6,216 nt of DNA from an uncultured bacterium (GCA_947086625.1 CAMTZV010000102.1:1-6216), one strand, 5' to 3'. Shown: positions 1 to 6,216, counted from the stretch's first letter. Notes: generated by a model not told the origin, from the sequence alone. Translations and numbers: made by a program.

Positions 1-7
1 ATTCCTC

Positions 8-23
8 ATGCGCCCCTGCGCAT
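8..23. repeat. Perfect 6-base inverted repeat next to the recN terminator
   Basis: ATGCGC (8-13) and GCGCAT (18-23) form a perfect inverted repeat around a four-base loop. On the minus strand it follows directly after the terminator T-run. In RNA the stem could be lengthened through A-U and G-U pairs between the T-run (24-29) and bases 2-7, which read GAGGAA on the minus strand. It lacks its own T-run, so it is not a second terminator in either direction. Its role is unknown and chance is possible. Confidence 0.5.
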
Positions 24-58
24 AAAAAAGGAGAGCAAGGCGATCACCCTCCTCTCCC
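24..58 (-). terminator. Rho-independent terminator behind recN
   Basis: Read on the minus strand, GGAGAG (57-52) pairs with CTCTCC (35-30). A small internal loop then leads to an inner AGG/CCT stem (50-48 with 40-38) closed by a seven-base loop. The 3' arm runs straight into six T residues (29-24). The structure begins 34 bases after the recN stop, where the end of the operon is expected. The plus strand has no T-run after the stem, so it is one-directional. The stem is interrupted, so its strength is uncertain. Confidence 0.82.
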
Positions 59-92
59 ATAGTATGGACATATTCAGATTTCCCAATCAGGT

Positions 93-1757
93 TTATTTCG
101 CCTGCCGCGCCAATTTTTTCATCTCGCGCGCATTTTCAAGCACGGTGTCCGTCACCGCCACGCCGCCGAGCATCCGCCCAAGCTCCGCTACGCTCTCCTC
201 CTCATTCAAAAGCGTCACCATCGTCACCGTCGACTGCCCTTCCACATGTTTCTCAATATAAAAATGTGCGTCCGCCATCGCCGCGATCTGCGGCAGGTGC
301 GTGATGCAGATGACCTGGTGGTTTCCGGCGATGACGTGCAGCTTTTCCGACACCATCTGCGCGGTGCGGCCGCTGATCCCGGTGTCGATCTCGTCAAAAA
401 TGAGCGCGCCGATCTCGTCGTTCTCCGCCAGCACGGATTTTAACGCCAGCATCACCCGGGAGAGCTCGCCGCCCGAGGCGATATCCTTCAACCCGCGCAG
501 CGGCTCGCCCGGATTCGTGGAGATTAAAAACTCCATCGCGTCATAGCCGTTTGGCCCCGGCTCGGTCTGTGTAAAGCTCAAATCAAAGCGGACATCCAAA
601 AAATTTAAATCCTGCAAAGCGGCAAGCATCTTTTCCCGCAGCTTTTCACCCGTTTTTTTTCGGATATCGCTGACCTTGGCACAGAGCGCTTCCAGCTCAT
701 TTTTCGCTTTTTCATATTGTTCCCGCAATTTTTTTTCATATGCGTCAAAATTTTGAAGCTGCCCGATGCGCTCCCGCCTCTTTTCCAGCGCATCCAGCAC
801 GTTTTCGATCGACCCGCCATACTTTGCCTTGAGGCGGTTTACGACATTCAGCCGTTCCTCCACCTGCGCAAACCGCTCCCCGTCAAACTGCGCCTCCTCC
901 ATGTAGGCCGACAGCTCCCGGTAAAAATCGGACAGCAGACCGTCGATCTGGGCGAGCTCGTCCGAGAGCGCGCTTAAGCTCTCGTCGTAATCCGCCACCG
1001 CGGACAGCTCCCGCATCGCACGCGCAACCATCTCCCCCGCGCCGTCCTCGCCGGCCGCCTGCCCCGCGAGCGCAAGCGCCTCCATGATCTTTTTCCCGTT
1101 TGCGATGCGCCGGTACTCCGCCTCGAGCTCCTCGTCCTCGCTGGGGGTCAGCCTTGCCGCCTCGATCTCCTGCGCCTCATACTCCAAAAAGGAAAGCTCC
1201 CGCGCCTGCTCCTCCTTGTCGATGCTCTGCTCCTCGAGCGCGCGTTTCGCGGCGCTGTACGCTCTGTACGCCTCCGCCAGCCCCGTCTTTTTGTCGGCGA
1301 GCTTTGCCCGTGCGTAGTCGTCGAGGTATTCCAGATGCTTATTTGTGTGCAGCAGCGACTGATGCTCATGCTGTCCGTGAATGTCGATCAGGCACGCGGC
1401 AGCCGCTTTCAGCTTTGAAGCCGGAACGCTCTCGCCGTTGATCTTCGCGATGCTCCTTCCCCCGGTAATCTTTCGCGAGAGAATGAGCGCATGGTCCTCC
1501 GGCTCGATGTCAAGCTCCCTTAGCTTTTCGCACACCGCGTCCGTCAGATCCGAAAACACCAGCTCCACGAAGCCCGCCTCCTCCTTTTCCCGGAGAAGGT
1601 TTTTGTCCACGCGCCCGCCGAGCGCAAAGCTGATCGAATCGATGATGATTGATTTTCCCGCGCCGGTCTCGCCGGTTAAGATGTTGAGCCCGTCTAAAAG
1701 CTCCAGCTCCACCTCGTCGATAAGCGCGATATTTTTCACATGTATATTTTGCAGCAT
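93..1757 (-). CDS. recN: DNA repair protein RecN (SMC-like ATPase)
   Basis: RecN is a cytoplasmic SMC-family ATPase that acts early in double-strand-break repair, gathering broken DNA ends and working with RecA. The 554-residue product is full length for the family. A Walker A motif GETGAGKS lies at residues 29-36 and the Q-loop-like DIHGQHEHQ at 125-133. A charged helical, coiled-coil-like centre spans about 150-380 and contains the RecN-typical segment RLNVVNRLKAKYG. The ABC signature ASGGELSR is at 427-434, the Walker B/D-loop LIFDEIDTGISG at 452-463, and the switch histidine region THLPQIA starts at 486. The short middle between two ATPase halves separates RecN from true SMC proteins and SbcC. 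The ATG follows a GGGGGA Shine-Dalgarno site (1763-1768), 13 bases after the argR stop. It is the last gene of the run, with a terminator just behind the TAA stop. No frameshift or missing motif is visible. Confidence 0.97.
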   Translation of the reverse strand: MLQNIHVKNIALIDEVELELLDGLNILTGETGAGKSIIIDSISFALGGRVDKNLLREKEEAGFVELVFSDLTDAVCEKLRELDIEPEDHALILSRKITGGRSIAKINGESVPASKLKAAAACLIDIHGQHEHQSLLHTNKHLEYLDDYARAKLADKKTGLAEAYRAYSAAKRALEEQSIDKEEQARELSFLEYEAQEIEAARLTPSEDEELEAEYRRIANGKKIMEALALAGQAAGEDGAGEMVARAMRELSAVADYDESLSALSDELAQIDGLLSDFYRELSAYMEEAQFDGERFAQVEERLNVVNRLKAKYGGSIENVLDALEKRRERIGQLQNFDAYEKKLREQYEKAKNELEALCAKVSDIRKKTGEKLREKMLAALQDLNFLDVRFDLSFTQTEPGPNGYDAMEFLISTNPGEPLRGLKDIASGGELSRVMLALKSVLAENDEIGALIFDEIDTGISGRTAQMVSEKLHVIAGNHQVICITHLPQIAAMADAHFYIEKHVEGQSTVTMVTLLNEEESVAELGRMLGGVAVTDTVLENAREMKKLARQAK

Positions 1758-1770
1758 AGTTTTCCCCCGT

Positions 1771-2223
1771 CTATTCCCCCGCCAGCTTTTTCAGACGAAC
1801 GAGCAGCGCCTTCGCGTCCTCGCTCGTGCGCAGCGCGCACATGATCGTGTCATCTCCTGCGATGCTCCCGACGATCTCCTCGCACTGCATCCCGTCGAGC
1901 GCCGCCGCCACCGCCATCGCCATGCCCGCGACCGTCTTCACAATCAGAAGGTTTTGCGCCGTATCCGCCGAGCGGAAGCCCTCCCGAAACACCCGTGCGT
2001 ATTTCCCCGCGAGGTCCGTCCCCGTCTCGGAGATCGATGCGTAGCGCTGCCTGCCGTTTACCGTCGCAACCTTCGTCAGCTTCAGCTCCCGGATATCCCG
2101 GGAAACGGTCGCCTGCGTGACCTGATAGCCCTCGCGCCTGAGACGGTCGGAGAGCTCCTCCTGCGTCTCAATCTCAAAACGCTCGATCAATTCCAAAATT
2201 TTTGCATGTCTCGTTGCCTTCAT
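1771..2223 (-). CDS. argR: Arginine repressor ArgR/AhrC
   Basis: This is the arginine-sensing transcription regulator. In this family, hexamers bind L-arginine and then ARG-box operators to repress arginine biosynthesis and, in Bacillus, activate catabolism. The 150-residue length is typical. The N-terminal winged helix-turn-helix covers about 1-70, with the recognition-helix segment TQATVSRDIRELKL at 36-49. The C-terminal oligomerisation and arginine-binding domain covers about 75-150 and carries the characteristic IAGDDT at 121-126, whose aspartates contact arginine in known structures. The frame stays open 12 codons upstream to a GTG at 2259, but that codon has no ribosome-binding site. 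The ATG at 2223 has AAAGGA (2228-2233), a slightly short 4 bases away, and gives the usual family N-terminus. The gap from nadK is 51 bases, the longest in the run, and may hold a promoter. No good ARG box was found nearby, so autoregulation is not supported by what is visible. Confidence 0.96.
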   Translation of the reverse strand: MKATRHAKILELIERFEIETQEELSDRLRREGYQVTQATVSRDIRELKLTKVATVNGRQRYASISETGTDLAGKYARVFREGFRSADTAQNLLIVKTVAGMAMAVAAALDGMQCEEIVGSIAGDDTIMCALRTSEDAKALLVRLKKLAGE

Positions 2224-2250
2224 ACGATCCTTTATCCCTGTCCGCAGCCG

Positions 2251-2278
2251 ATTTTGCACGCTCTGCGAAGCGCGTCAA
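2251..2278 (-). promoter_or_regulatory. Candidate sigma-A promoter for argR-recN, with a dyad in the spacer
   Basis: On the minus strand TTGACG (2278-2273) matches five of six bases of the -35 consensus. Sixteen bases later CAAAAT (2256-2251) matches four of six bases of the -10 consensus, lacking the important first T. The -35 overlaps the nadK stop codon, and transcription would begin roughly 20-25 bases before the argR ATG. The spacer contains a near-complete dyad (2257-2274) able to form a hairpin with a CGCA loop. The position, in the largest gap of the run, is sensible, but the -10 is weak and such matches arise by chance. Confidence 0.25.
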
Positions 2279-3135
2279 TGGTAAGACTGCATCTTTTTTC
2301 TCAAAATTTCAAGAAAGCTCAGCTTTCCCAGCTTTAAGATCCTGCAATCCTTCTTTGCCTGATGAATGACGATCGTATCGCCCACATCCAGGCAGGAATG
2401 ACAGTCCCCGTCAAAGCTCACGGTCACCTGCTCGTCGCCCTCACGCCTCCTGCTCGCGATCTCCACCGTCACCTCGTCCTCCGCGCCAATCACGATGCTC
2501 TTCGCGTTAAGCGCATGGGAATTGATCGGCGTGATGAGGATCATCCGCGCCTTCGGATCGACAATCGGCCCTCCGGCTGACAGGTTGTAGCCAGTGGAGC
2601 CCGTCGGCGTGGAGACGATCACGCCGTCGCCGTCAAAGGTGTACAGGTACTGCCCGTTCACGTAGACGACCACGCTCACGAGCTGCAGTGCGCCGCTGCG
2701 GTGGATCACGATATCGTTGAGCGCCGTCTGCGGCAGGAGATGCTCACCTGCCCGCAGCGGATGTCCGCTTAGACGCATCCGCGCTTCCAGCACAAAATTG
2801 CCCGCCATAATCTGGTCGATCGCGGAAAAGACGGTCGTCTCCTCCAGCTCGCACAGATAGCCAAGCGTCCCAAGATTCACCCCGATGAGCGGCACATTCA
2901 GCTGCGCGGTATCACGCGCCGCACGAATGAGTGTCCCGTCGCCGCCGATGACAAAGATCACGTCGAGGTCGTCCGGCAGCGCCCCGGGAGCAATGCAGCC
3001 GCCTCCGCTCTCCTCGCCCTGGCTCACGTAATAGCCGCAGCGCCCGCCCTTCGTCTCAATATAAGCCTGTATGCTTTTTGTAAACATCAGGTTTTTATCC
3101 TTATACGAATTTGTAATGATAAAAAAATGCTTCAT
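2275..3135 (-). CDS. nadK: NAD kinase (ATP/polyphosphate-dependent)
   Basis: NAD kinase phosphorylates the 2'-hydroxyl of NAD+ to make NADP+, the only known de novo source of NADP in bacteria, and acts in the cytoplasm. The 286-residue product has the family motifs in order: GGDGT at 64-68 with the catalytic aspartate D66, then GVNLGTLGY at about 85-93, the NAD-contacting pair ND at 140-141, and the glycine-rich STPTGSTGYNLSAGGP at 175-190. A C-terminal beta-rich domain follows with ITPINSHALN. The frame is open 21 codons further upstream inside tlyA, but those residues are arginine-rich and unlike NadK. The ATG at 3135 gives the expected beginning MKHFFIITNS. Its Shine-Dalgarno site, GGGA at 3142-3145, is inside the last codons of tlyA, and the two genes are one base apart (TAG-G-ATG), so translation is probably coupled. 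No key residue is missing. The choice between ATP and polyphosphate as donor cannot be read from the sequence. Confidence 0.96.
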   Translation of the reverse strand: MKHFFIITNSYKDKNLMFTKSIQAYIETKGGRCGYYVSQGEESGGGCIAPGALPDDLDVIFVIGGDGTLIRAARDTAQLNVPLIGVNLGTLGYLCELEETTVFSAIDQIMAGNFVLEARMRLSGHPLRAGEHLLPQTALNDIVIHRSGALQLVSVVVYVNGQYLYTFDGDGVIVSTPTGSTGYNLSAGGPIVDPKARMILITPINSHALNAKSIVIGAEDEVTVEIASRRREGDEQVTVSFDGDCHSCLDVGDTIVIHQAKKDCRILKLGKLSFLEILRKKMQSYH

Positions 3136-3136
3136 C

Positions 3137-3943
3137 CTATTTCCCGTCCAGCAAAGCATGCGCCGCCGAGACGACCCCCTCCGGCGAAACGCCGTCAAAA
3201 AGCACCCCTGCGCCGTCCTTTGTCAAATGAATGAGATATTCGATGTTGCCCTCCGGCCCCTTAATGGGGGAAAAGTCCAGATGCAGCACCGAAAAGCCCA
3301 TCTGCCTCACATACGCGGCGATGCCCGCCACAACCTCAAGATGAACCTTCGCATCGCGCACGACGCCCTTTTTCCCGACCTTCTCGCGCCCCGCCTCAAA
3401 CTGCGGTTTGATGAGACACACCATCTGCGCCCCTTCCTTTAGCAGCGCATACGCCGCCGGAAGCACCTTTGTAAGCGAGATGAACGAAACGTCCACCGAT
3501 GCAAAGTCCAAAGGCTCTCCGATATCCTCCGGCGTGACATAGCGGATATTCGTCTTTTCCATGCACACGACACGCGCGTCCTGCCTGAGCTTCCACGCGA
3601 ACTGCCCGTACCCCACGTCCACCGCGTACACCTTCGCCGCCCCGTTTTGCAGCATACAGTCGGTAAAGCCGCCGGTCGAGGCGCCGATATCCATGCACAC
3701 CAGCCCCTCGAGCTTCAAATCAAACTGCTTCACTGCCTTTTCGAGCTTTAACCCGCCGCGGCTCACGTAGGCAAGCGCATGGCCGCGCACCTCGATGCGT
3801 GCTTCCGCATCGATGGACGCGCCCGCCTTGTCCTCCCGCTGCTCATTCACATATACGCTTCCCTCCATAATCAGCGCTTTCGCCTTTTCCCTGGAGGGCG
3901 CCAGGTTTCGCTGCACGAGCAGCACGTCCAACCGTTCCTTCAA
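3137..3943 (-). CDS. tlyA: TlyA family rRNA 2'-O-methyltransferase (16S/23S rRNA cytidine)
   Basis: TlyA proteins add 2'-O-methyl groups to cytidines in 23S rRNA (C1920) and, in some members, 16S rRNA (C1409). Loss of the Mycobacterium enzyme gives capreomycin resistance. The family was once called hemolysin A. The protein is 268 residues. An S4 RNA-binding domain spans about 2-60 (KERLDVLLVQR onward), followed by a Rossmann FtsJ/RrmJ-like methyltransferase domain with SAM motif DIGASTGGFTD at 85-95. K66, D151, K179 and E235 match the K-D-K-E tetrad reported for Mycobacterium tuberculosis TlyA, all shifted by three residues. I chose the TTG at 3943 because it gives the family start MKERLDVLL and follows AAAAGGAG (3955-3962). 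A TTG at 4000 would add 19 unlike residues, overlap dxs and lacks a good ribosome-binding site. The gap to dxs is 34 bases. Whether it modifies one or both rRNAs is not decided here. Confidence 0.94.
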   Translation of the reverse strand: MKERLDVLLVQRNLAPSREKAKALIMEGSVYVNEQREDKAGASIDAEARIEVRGHALAYVSRGGLKLEKAVKQFDLKLEGLVCMDIGASTGGFTDCMLQNGAAKVYAVDVGYGQFAWKLRQDARVVCMEKTNIRYVTPEDIGEPLDFASVDVSFISLTKVLPAAYALLKEGAQMVCLIKPQFEAGREKVGKKGVVRDAKVHLEVVAGIAAYVRQMGFSVLHLDFSPIKGPEGNIEYLIHLTKDGAGVLFDGVSPEGVVSAAHALLDGK

Positions 3944-3954
3944 AATGATGTCCG

Positions 3955-3962
3955 CTCCTTTT
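3955..3962 (-). promoter_or_regulatory. Ribosome-binding site that decides the tlyA start
   Basis: AAAAGGAG on the minus strand is the only strong Shine-Dalgarno match in the dxs-tlyA gap. It lies 11 bases before the TTG at 3943, somewhat long but workable, and eight bases before an ATT codon (3944-3946), which would be ideal spacing for a rare start. No ATG occurs nearby. It lies downstream of the TTG at 4000, so it cannot serve that codon and argues against it. Confidence 0.75.
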
Positions 3963-3977
3963 ATGTCCGTTGGGCGC

Positions 3978-5849
3978 TCACCGCCCAATATATGCGACAA
4001 TGATCTTCTTCACGATGAAGTCCGCGTCCAGTCCGACCTCCTCCTTCAGCTTTGCGGGGCTGCCCTGCTCCACAAACTGATCGGGGATCGCGACCTGCAG
4101 CACCTTGATCGGCTGCCCCGTATCGGTCAGATACTGCGTCACCTGCTGCCCGAAGCCGCCGGTAATCACATTTTCCTCCATCGTGACGAGCAGCCTGTGC
4201 TCTGACGAAAGCGAGAGAAGCAGCTCTTCATCGAGCGGCTTTGCAAAGCGCGCATTGATGAGCGTGCACTGGTAATGCAGCTCCTTCAGCCGCTCGCGCA
4301 CCGCAAGCGCCGTCTCGACCATGCTGCCGTAGGCGAGCAGCGCAATCTCCGTCTCGTCGTAGAGAATCTCGGCTTTCCCGCACACGAGAGGCGCGCGGAA
4401 CTCCTTTAACCCGTCGTAGGCCGTCCCCCGCGGGTAGCGTATGGCAGCCGGGGCGTTCAGGCCAAAAGCAAACGCCAGCATGTCCGCCAGCTCCCACTTG
4501 TTTTTCGGCGCCATGAGTATCAGGTTTGGAATCGTCATCAGATAGGAAATATCAAAAATCCCCTGATGCGTCTCCCCGTCACTGCCGACGATTCCCGCAC
4601 GGTCAATGGCAAAAATGACGTGCAGATTTTGCAGGCAGACATCGTGCAAAATCTGGTCGTACGCCCGCTGTAAAAATGAAGAATACGCCGCGAACACCGG
4701 GATCATGCCGCCCTGCGCCAGCCCCGCCGCAAACGTCACCGCATGCTCCTCCGCGATCCCCACATCAAAAAAGCGCTGCGGGAAGCGGTTGTGAAAGCGC
4801 TTGAGTCCCGTCCCGGTCTCCATCGCCGCCGTAATCGCCACAAGCCTTTCGTTTTTCTTTGCCGCCATGTTCATGACCGAGGCAAACACGTCCGTGTAGT
4901 CCGGCTTCGTCTTTTTGACACGCGCAAGCCCCGTTGCGATGTCAAAGGCCCCCGTCCCGTGGAAGCGCGCCGGGTGCCGCTCCGCCGGAAGGTAGCCCCT
5001 GCCCTTTTTCGTGATGACGTGGACGATGACCGCCCCGTTCACCCGCGACGCGTTTTTGAACGTGCGCACAAGCTTTGCGACGTCGTGCCCGTCCACCGGG
5101 CCGAGGTACGTCAGACCCATGTTCTCGAAGAGCATTCCCGGTATGAAAAGCTGCTTAATGCTGCTCTTTGTCCGGCGGATGCGCCGCACCATGCGTTCGC
5201 CGTACACCGGAATCCTCTGCAGCGAATCCATCACGCCGTTTTTCAGCTCCTGATAGGAATCCGCCGTGCGGATGCTGTCGAGGTAGCGCGACATGCCGCC
5301 CACATTCGGCGAGATCGACATCTCGTTGTCGTTGAGCACGATGATAAAATTTGTATCCAGCTTTGCCGCGTTGTTCATCGCCTCGAACGCCATGCCGCCG
5401 GTGAGCGCGCCGTCCCCGATGACCGAGATTACCCTGTAGCTCCCGCCCCGCAGATCCCGCGCCACCGCAAGCCCAAGCCCCGCGGAAATCGACGTGGAGC
5501 TGTGGCCGGTGTCGAACGCGTCTGCACCGCTCTCGCCCCGCTTTGGGAAGCCGCTCATGCCCCCAAACTCCCGCAGCGTGTCAAAGCCGGCTTTTCGCCC
5601 GGTGAGCAGCTTGTGCGTATAGCTCTGGTGCCCGACATCCCAGATGATCCGGTCAACGGTCACGTCAAAGGCGAGGTGCAGCGCCATCGTAAGCTCCACC
5701 ACGCCGAGGTTTGCCCCCAGATGCCCGCCGTGCACGCTGACCTTTTCGATCAGAAACTCCCGGATCTCCTGCGCCAGCCTCCCGTAATCCTCCGGAGCCA
5801 CCTTTTTGATATCGTTAATCTGTTCTATTTCATCCAACACAAGTGCCAT
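3978..5849 (-). CDS. dxs: 1-deoxy-D-xylulose-5-phosphate synthase (DXS)
   Basis: DXS condenses pyruvate and glyceraldehyde 3-phosphate into 1-deoxy-D-xylulose 5-phosphate with loss of CO2. It needs thiamine diphosphate and Mg2+, and is the first committed step of the methylerythritol phosphate route to isoprenoids (DXP also feeds thiamine and pyridoxal synthesis). The 623-residue product is full length. The N-terminal domain has HGGHLGANLG at 40-49, WDVGHQSYTHKLLTG at 70-84 and the thiamine diphosphate/Mg motif GDGALTGG at 145-152, closing with NDN at 173-175. The central pyrimidine-binding domain has DVGIAEEHAVTFAAG at 362-376, with E367 at the catalytic glutamate position, and the Gram-positive form DGETHQG at 424-430. 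The C-terminal transketolase domain begins after IRYPRG (470-475). The ATG has an ideal GGAGGA site (5857-5862) eight bases upstream. It lies 40 bases after ispA, matching their shared pathway. It is intact, with no unusual residues. Confidence 0.98.
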   Translation of the reverse strand: MALVLDEIEQINDIKKVAPEDYGRLAQEIREFLIEKVSVHGGHLGANLGVVELTMALHLAFDVTVDRIIWDVGHQSYTHKLLTGRKAGFDTLREFGGMSGFPKRGESGADAFDTGHSSTSISAGLGLAVARDLRGGSYRVISVIGDGALTGGMAFEAMNNAAKLDTNFIIVLNDNEMSISPNVGGMSRYLDSIRTADSYQELKNGVMDSLQRIPVYGERMVRRIRRTKSSIKQLFIPGMLFENMGLTYLGPVDGHDVAKLVRTFKNASRVNGAVIVHVITKKGRGYLPAERHPARFHGTGAFDIATGLARVKKTKPDYTDVFASVMNMAAKKNERLVAITAAMETGTGLKRFHNRFPQRFFDVGIAEEHAVTFAAGLAQGGMIPVFAAYSSFLQRAYDQILHDVCLQNLHVIFAIDRAGIVGSDGETHQGIFDISYLMTIPNLILMAPKNKWELADMLAFAFGLNAPAAIRYPRGTAYDGLKEFRAPLVCGKAEILYDETEIALLAYGSMVETALAVRERLKELHYQCTLINARFAKPLDEELLLSLSSEHRLLVTMEENVITGGFGQQVTQYLTDTGQPIKVLQVAIPDQFVEQGSPAKLKEEVGLDADFIVKKIIVAYIGR

Positions 5850-5856
5850 GTAAGAA

Positions 5857-5862
5857 TCCTCC
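5857..5862 (-). promoter_or_regulatory. Ribosome-binding site of dxs
   Basis: GGAGGA on the minus strand, with eight bases between GGAGG and the ATG at 5849, is near the ideal anti-16S match. It is the strongest site in the window, fixes the dxs start, and suggests high, independent translation initiation despite the close upstream ispA gene. Confidence 0.85.
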
Positions 5863-5889
5863 GACTGCTTTTTTCGGCCCTTTGACCGG

Positions 5890-6216
5890 TCAGGTATTTC
5901 TCACTGTCAAAATGTGAAACAGTTCTTCCAGAAATGCGGTATCCCTCCCGAGCCGGCGCAAAAGCCCGCACGCCTCGCGGGATAGCCGCCGCACCTCCCT
6001 TGCGGACTCGTCAATGCCGCGCAGCGACACATAAGTCGTCTTATCGTTGCGCGCGTCGCTGCCGATGGGCTTGCCGAGTACCTCCTGTGTGCTCGTGACG
6101 TCTAAAATATCATCCTGGATCTGAAAGGCGATTCCGACATTTCTCGCCGCCTGCTCCATCAGCTCGACCTCATACTGCTTTGCGCCCGCAAGGATAGCGC
6201 CCGTCATGAGCGACGC
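5890..6216 (-). CDS. ispA: Polyprenyl synthetase, farnesyl/geranylgeranyl diphosphate synthase type (C-terminal part)
   Basis: Only the last 108 codons are inside the window; the frame runs open to the right edge, so the true start is outside. An in-frame ATG at 6207 is internal, not the start. The family joins isopentenyl diphosphate to allylic diphosphates, normally making farnesyl diphosphate (C15) for undecaprenyl phosphate and quinone synthesis. The piece contains the start of the ASLMTGAILAGA helix, then the second aspartate-rich motif DDILD, which binds Mg2+-diphosphate, followed by GKPIGSDARNDKTTY, a strongly conserved diphosphate-binding stretch. The remaining tail is helical and ends VRNT. 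The gene sits 40 bases ahead of dxs, as in many Firmicutes, where exonuclease VII genes usually precede it. The chain-length-setting region near the first aspartate-rich motif is outside the window, so farnesyl versus geranylgeranyl product cannot be decided; the ispA name rests on family and gene order. Confidence 0.93.
   Translation of the reverse strand, partial: ASLMTGAILAGAKQYEVELMEQAARNVGIAFQIQDDILDVTSTQEVLGKPIGSDARNDKTTYVSLRGIDESAREVRRLSREACGLLRRLGRDTAFLEELFHILTVRNT

Noticed and set aside
64..261. A 65-codon plus-strand frame starting just after an AAGGAG-like stretch near the left edge
   Set aside because: The purine stretch belongs to the minus-strand terminator stem and is about 30 bases from the ATG, too far to act. 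The frame is antisense to the recN 3' end.
2193..2215. ARG-box-like sequence (CATGCAAAAATT...) inside the start of argR
   Set aside because: Only about 10 of 18 positions fit the Bacillus ARG-box pattern, it lies within codons for the conserved ArgR N-terminus, and the second half does not form the expected palindrome. Not enough to claim autoregulation.
2224..2259. Longer argR start at GTG 2259 adding 12 residues
   Set aside because: No Shine-Dalgarno site precedes the GTG, the extra residues are not typical of ArgR, and the ATG at 2223 has AAAGGA just upstream.
2257..2274. The hairpin after the nadK stop as an intrinsic terminator
   Set aside because: The stem is followed by CAAAATCGG on the minus strand, with no T-run, so it would not terminate by the standard mechanism.
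1381..2337. A 318-codon plus-strand open frame across the recN/argR/nadK junctions
   Set aside because: It runs antisense through three real genes and two gaps. The product changes character along its length (Ser-rich, then Arg/His-rich), matching the opposite strand's codons rather than a protein family.
3136..3198. Longer nadK start at 3198 inside tlyA
   Set aside because: The 21 extra residues are arginine-rich, resemble out-of-frame translation of tlyA, and do not match NadK N-termini, which begin at the MKHFFIITN segment.
4743..5885. A 380-codon plus-strand open frame opposite dxs
   Set aside because: It is exactly antisense to a clear dxs gene, its product is rich in Arg, His, Pro and Val as expected from the reverse of GC-rich codons, and it shows no recognisable domain or ribosome-binding site. 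Long shadow frames are common at this GC content.

Overview
This window looks like a piece of a GC-rich Clostridia (Firmicutes) chromosome, probably Lachnospiraceae or a close relative. The reasons are the gene order, the Gram-positive form of DXS (a DGETHQG motif), a Firmicutes-type ArgR, and strong purine-rich Shine-Dalgarno sites. The genus cannot be named from the sequence alone.

All real genes lie on the minus strand and form one compact operon-like run. In transcription order, from right to left, they are: the C-terminal end of a farnesyl/geranylgeranyl diphosphate synthase (ispA, 5890-6216, cut by the window edge); dxs (3978-5849); tlyA (3137-3943); nadK (2275-3135); argR (1771-2223); and recN (93-1757). 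Gaps are 40, 34, 1, 51 and 13 bases. Behind recN is a convincing minus-strand intrinsic terminator (24-58), followed by a second hairpin at the window edge. No gap exceeds 100 bases, and I found no tRNA, rRNA, CRISPR array, insertion sequence or riboswitch.

The genes belong to different processes. dxs and ispA make isoprenoid precursors (DXP entry step and prenyl chain elongation). tlyA encodes an rRNA 2'-O-methyltransferase, nadK makes NADP, argR is the arginine-responsive regulator, and recN is an SMC-like DNA-repair ATPase. This order, with exonuclease VII genes usually upstream of ispA, is a known conserved cluster in Firmicutes. DXS and NADP are loosely linked because the DXP pathway uses NADPH at its next step. 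The link to argR and recN looks historical rather than biochemical.

The main annotation decisions concern starts. tlyA most likely starts at an internal TTG (3943) behind a strong Shine-Dalgarno site, not at the farther upstream TTG (4000). nadK and argR should both be shortened to internal ATG codons. The points worth a second look are regulatory: a candidate internal promoter with a dyad in its spacer ahead of argR, the 1-base tlyA/nadK junction, and the double hairpin after recN. I see no evidence of a novel system; every gene is an intact or edge-truncated member of a known housekeeping family.
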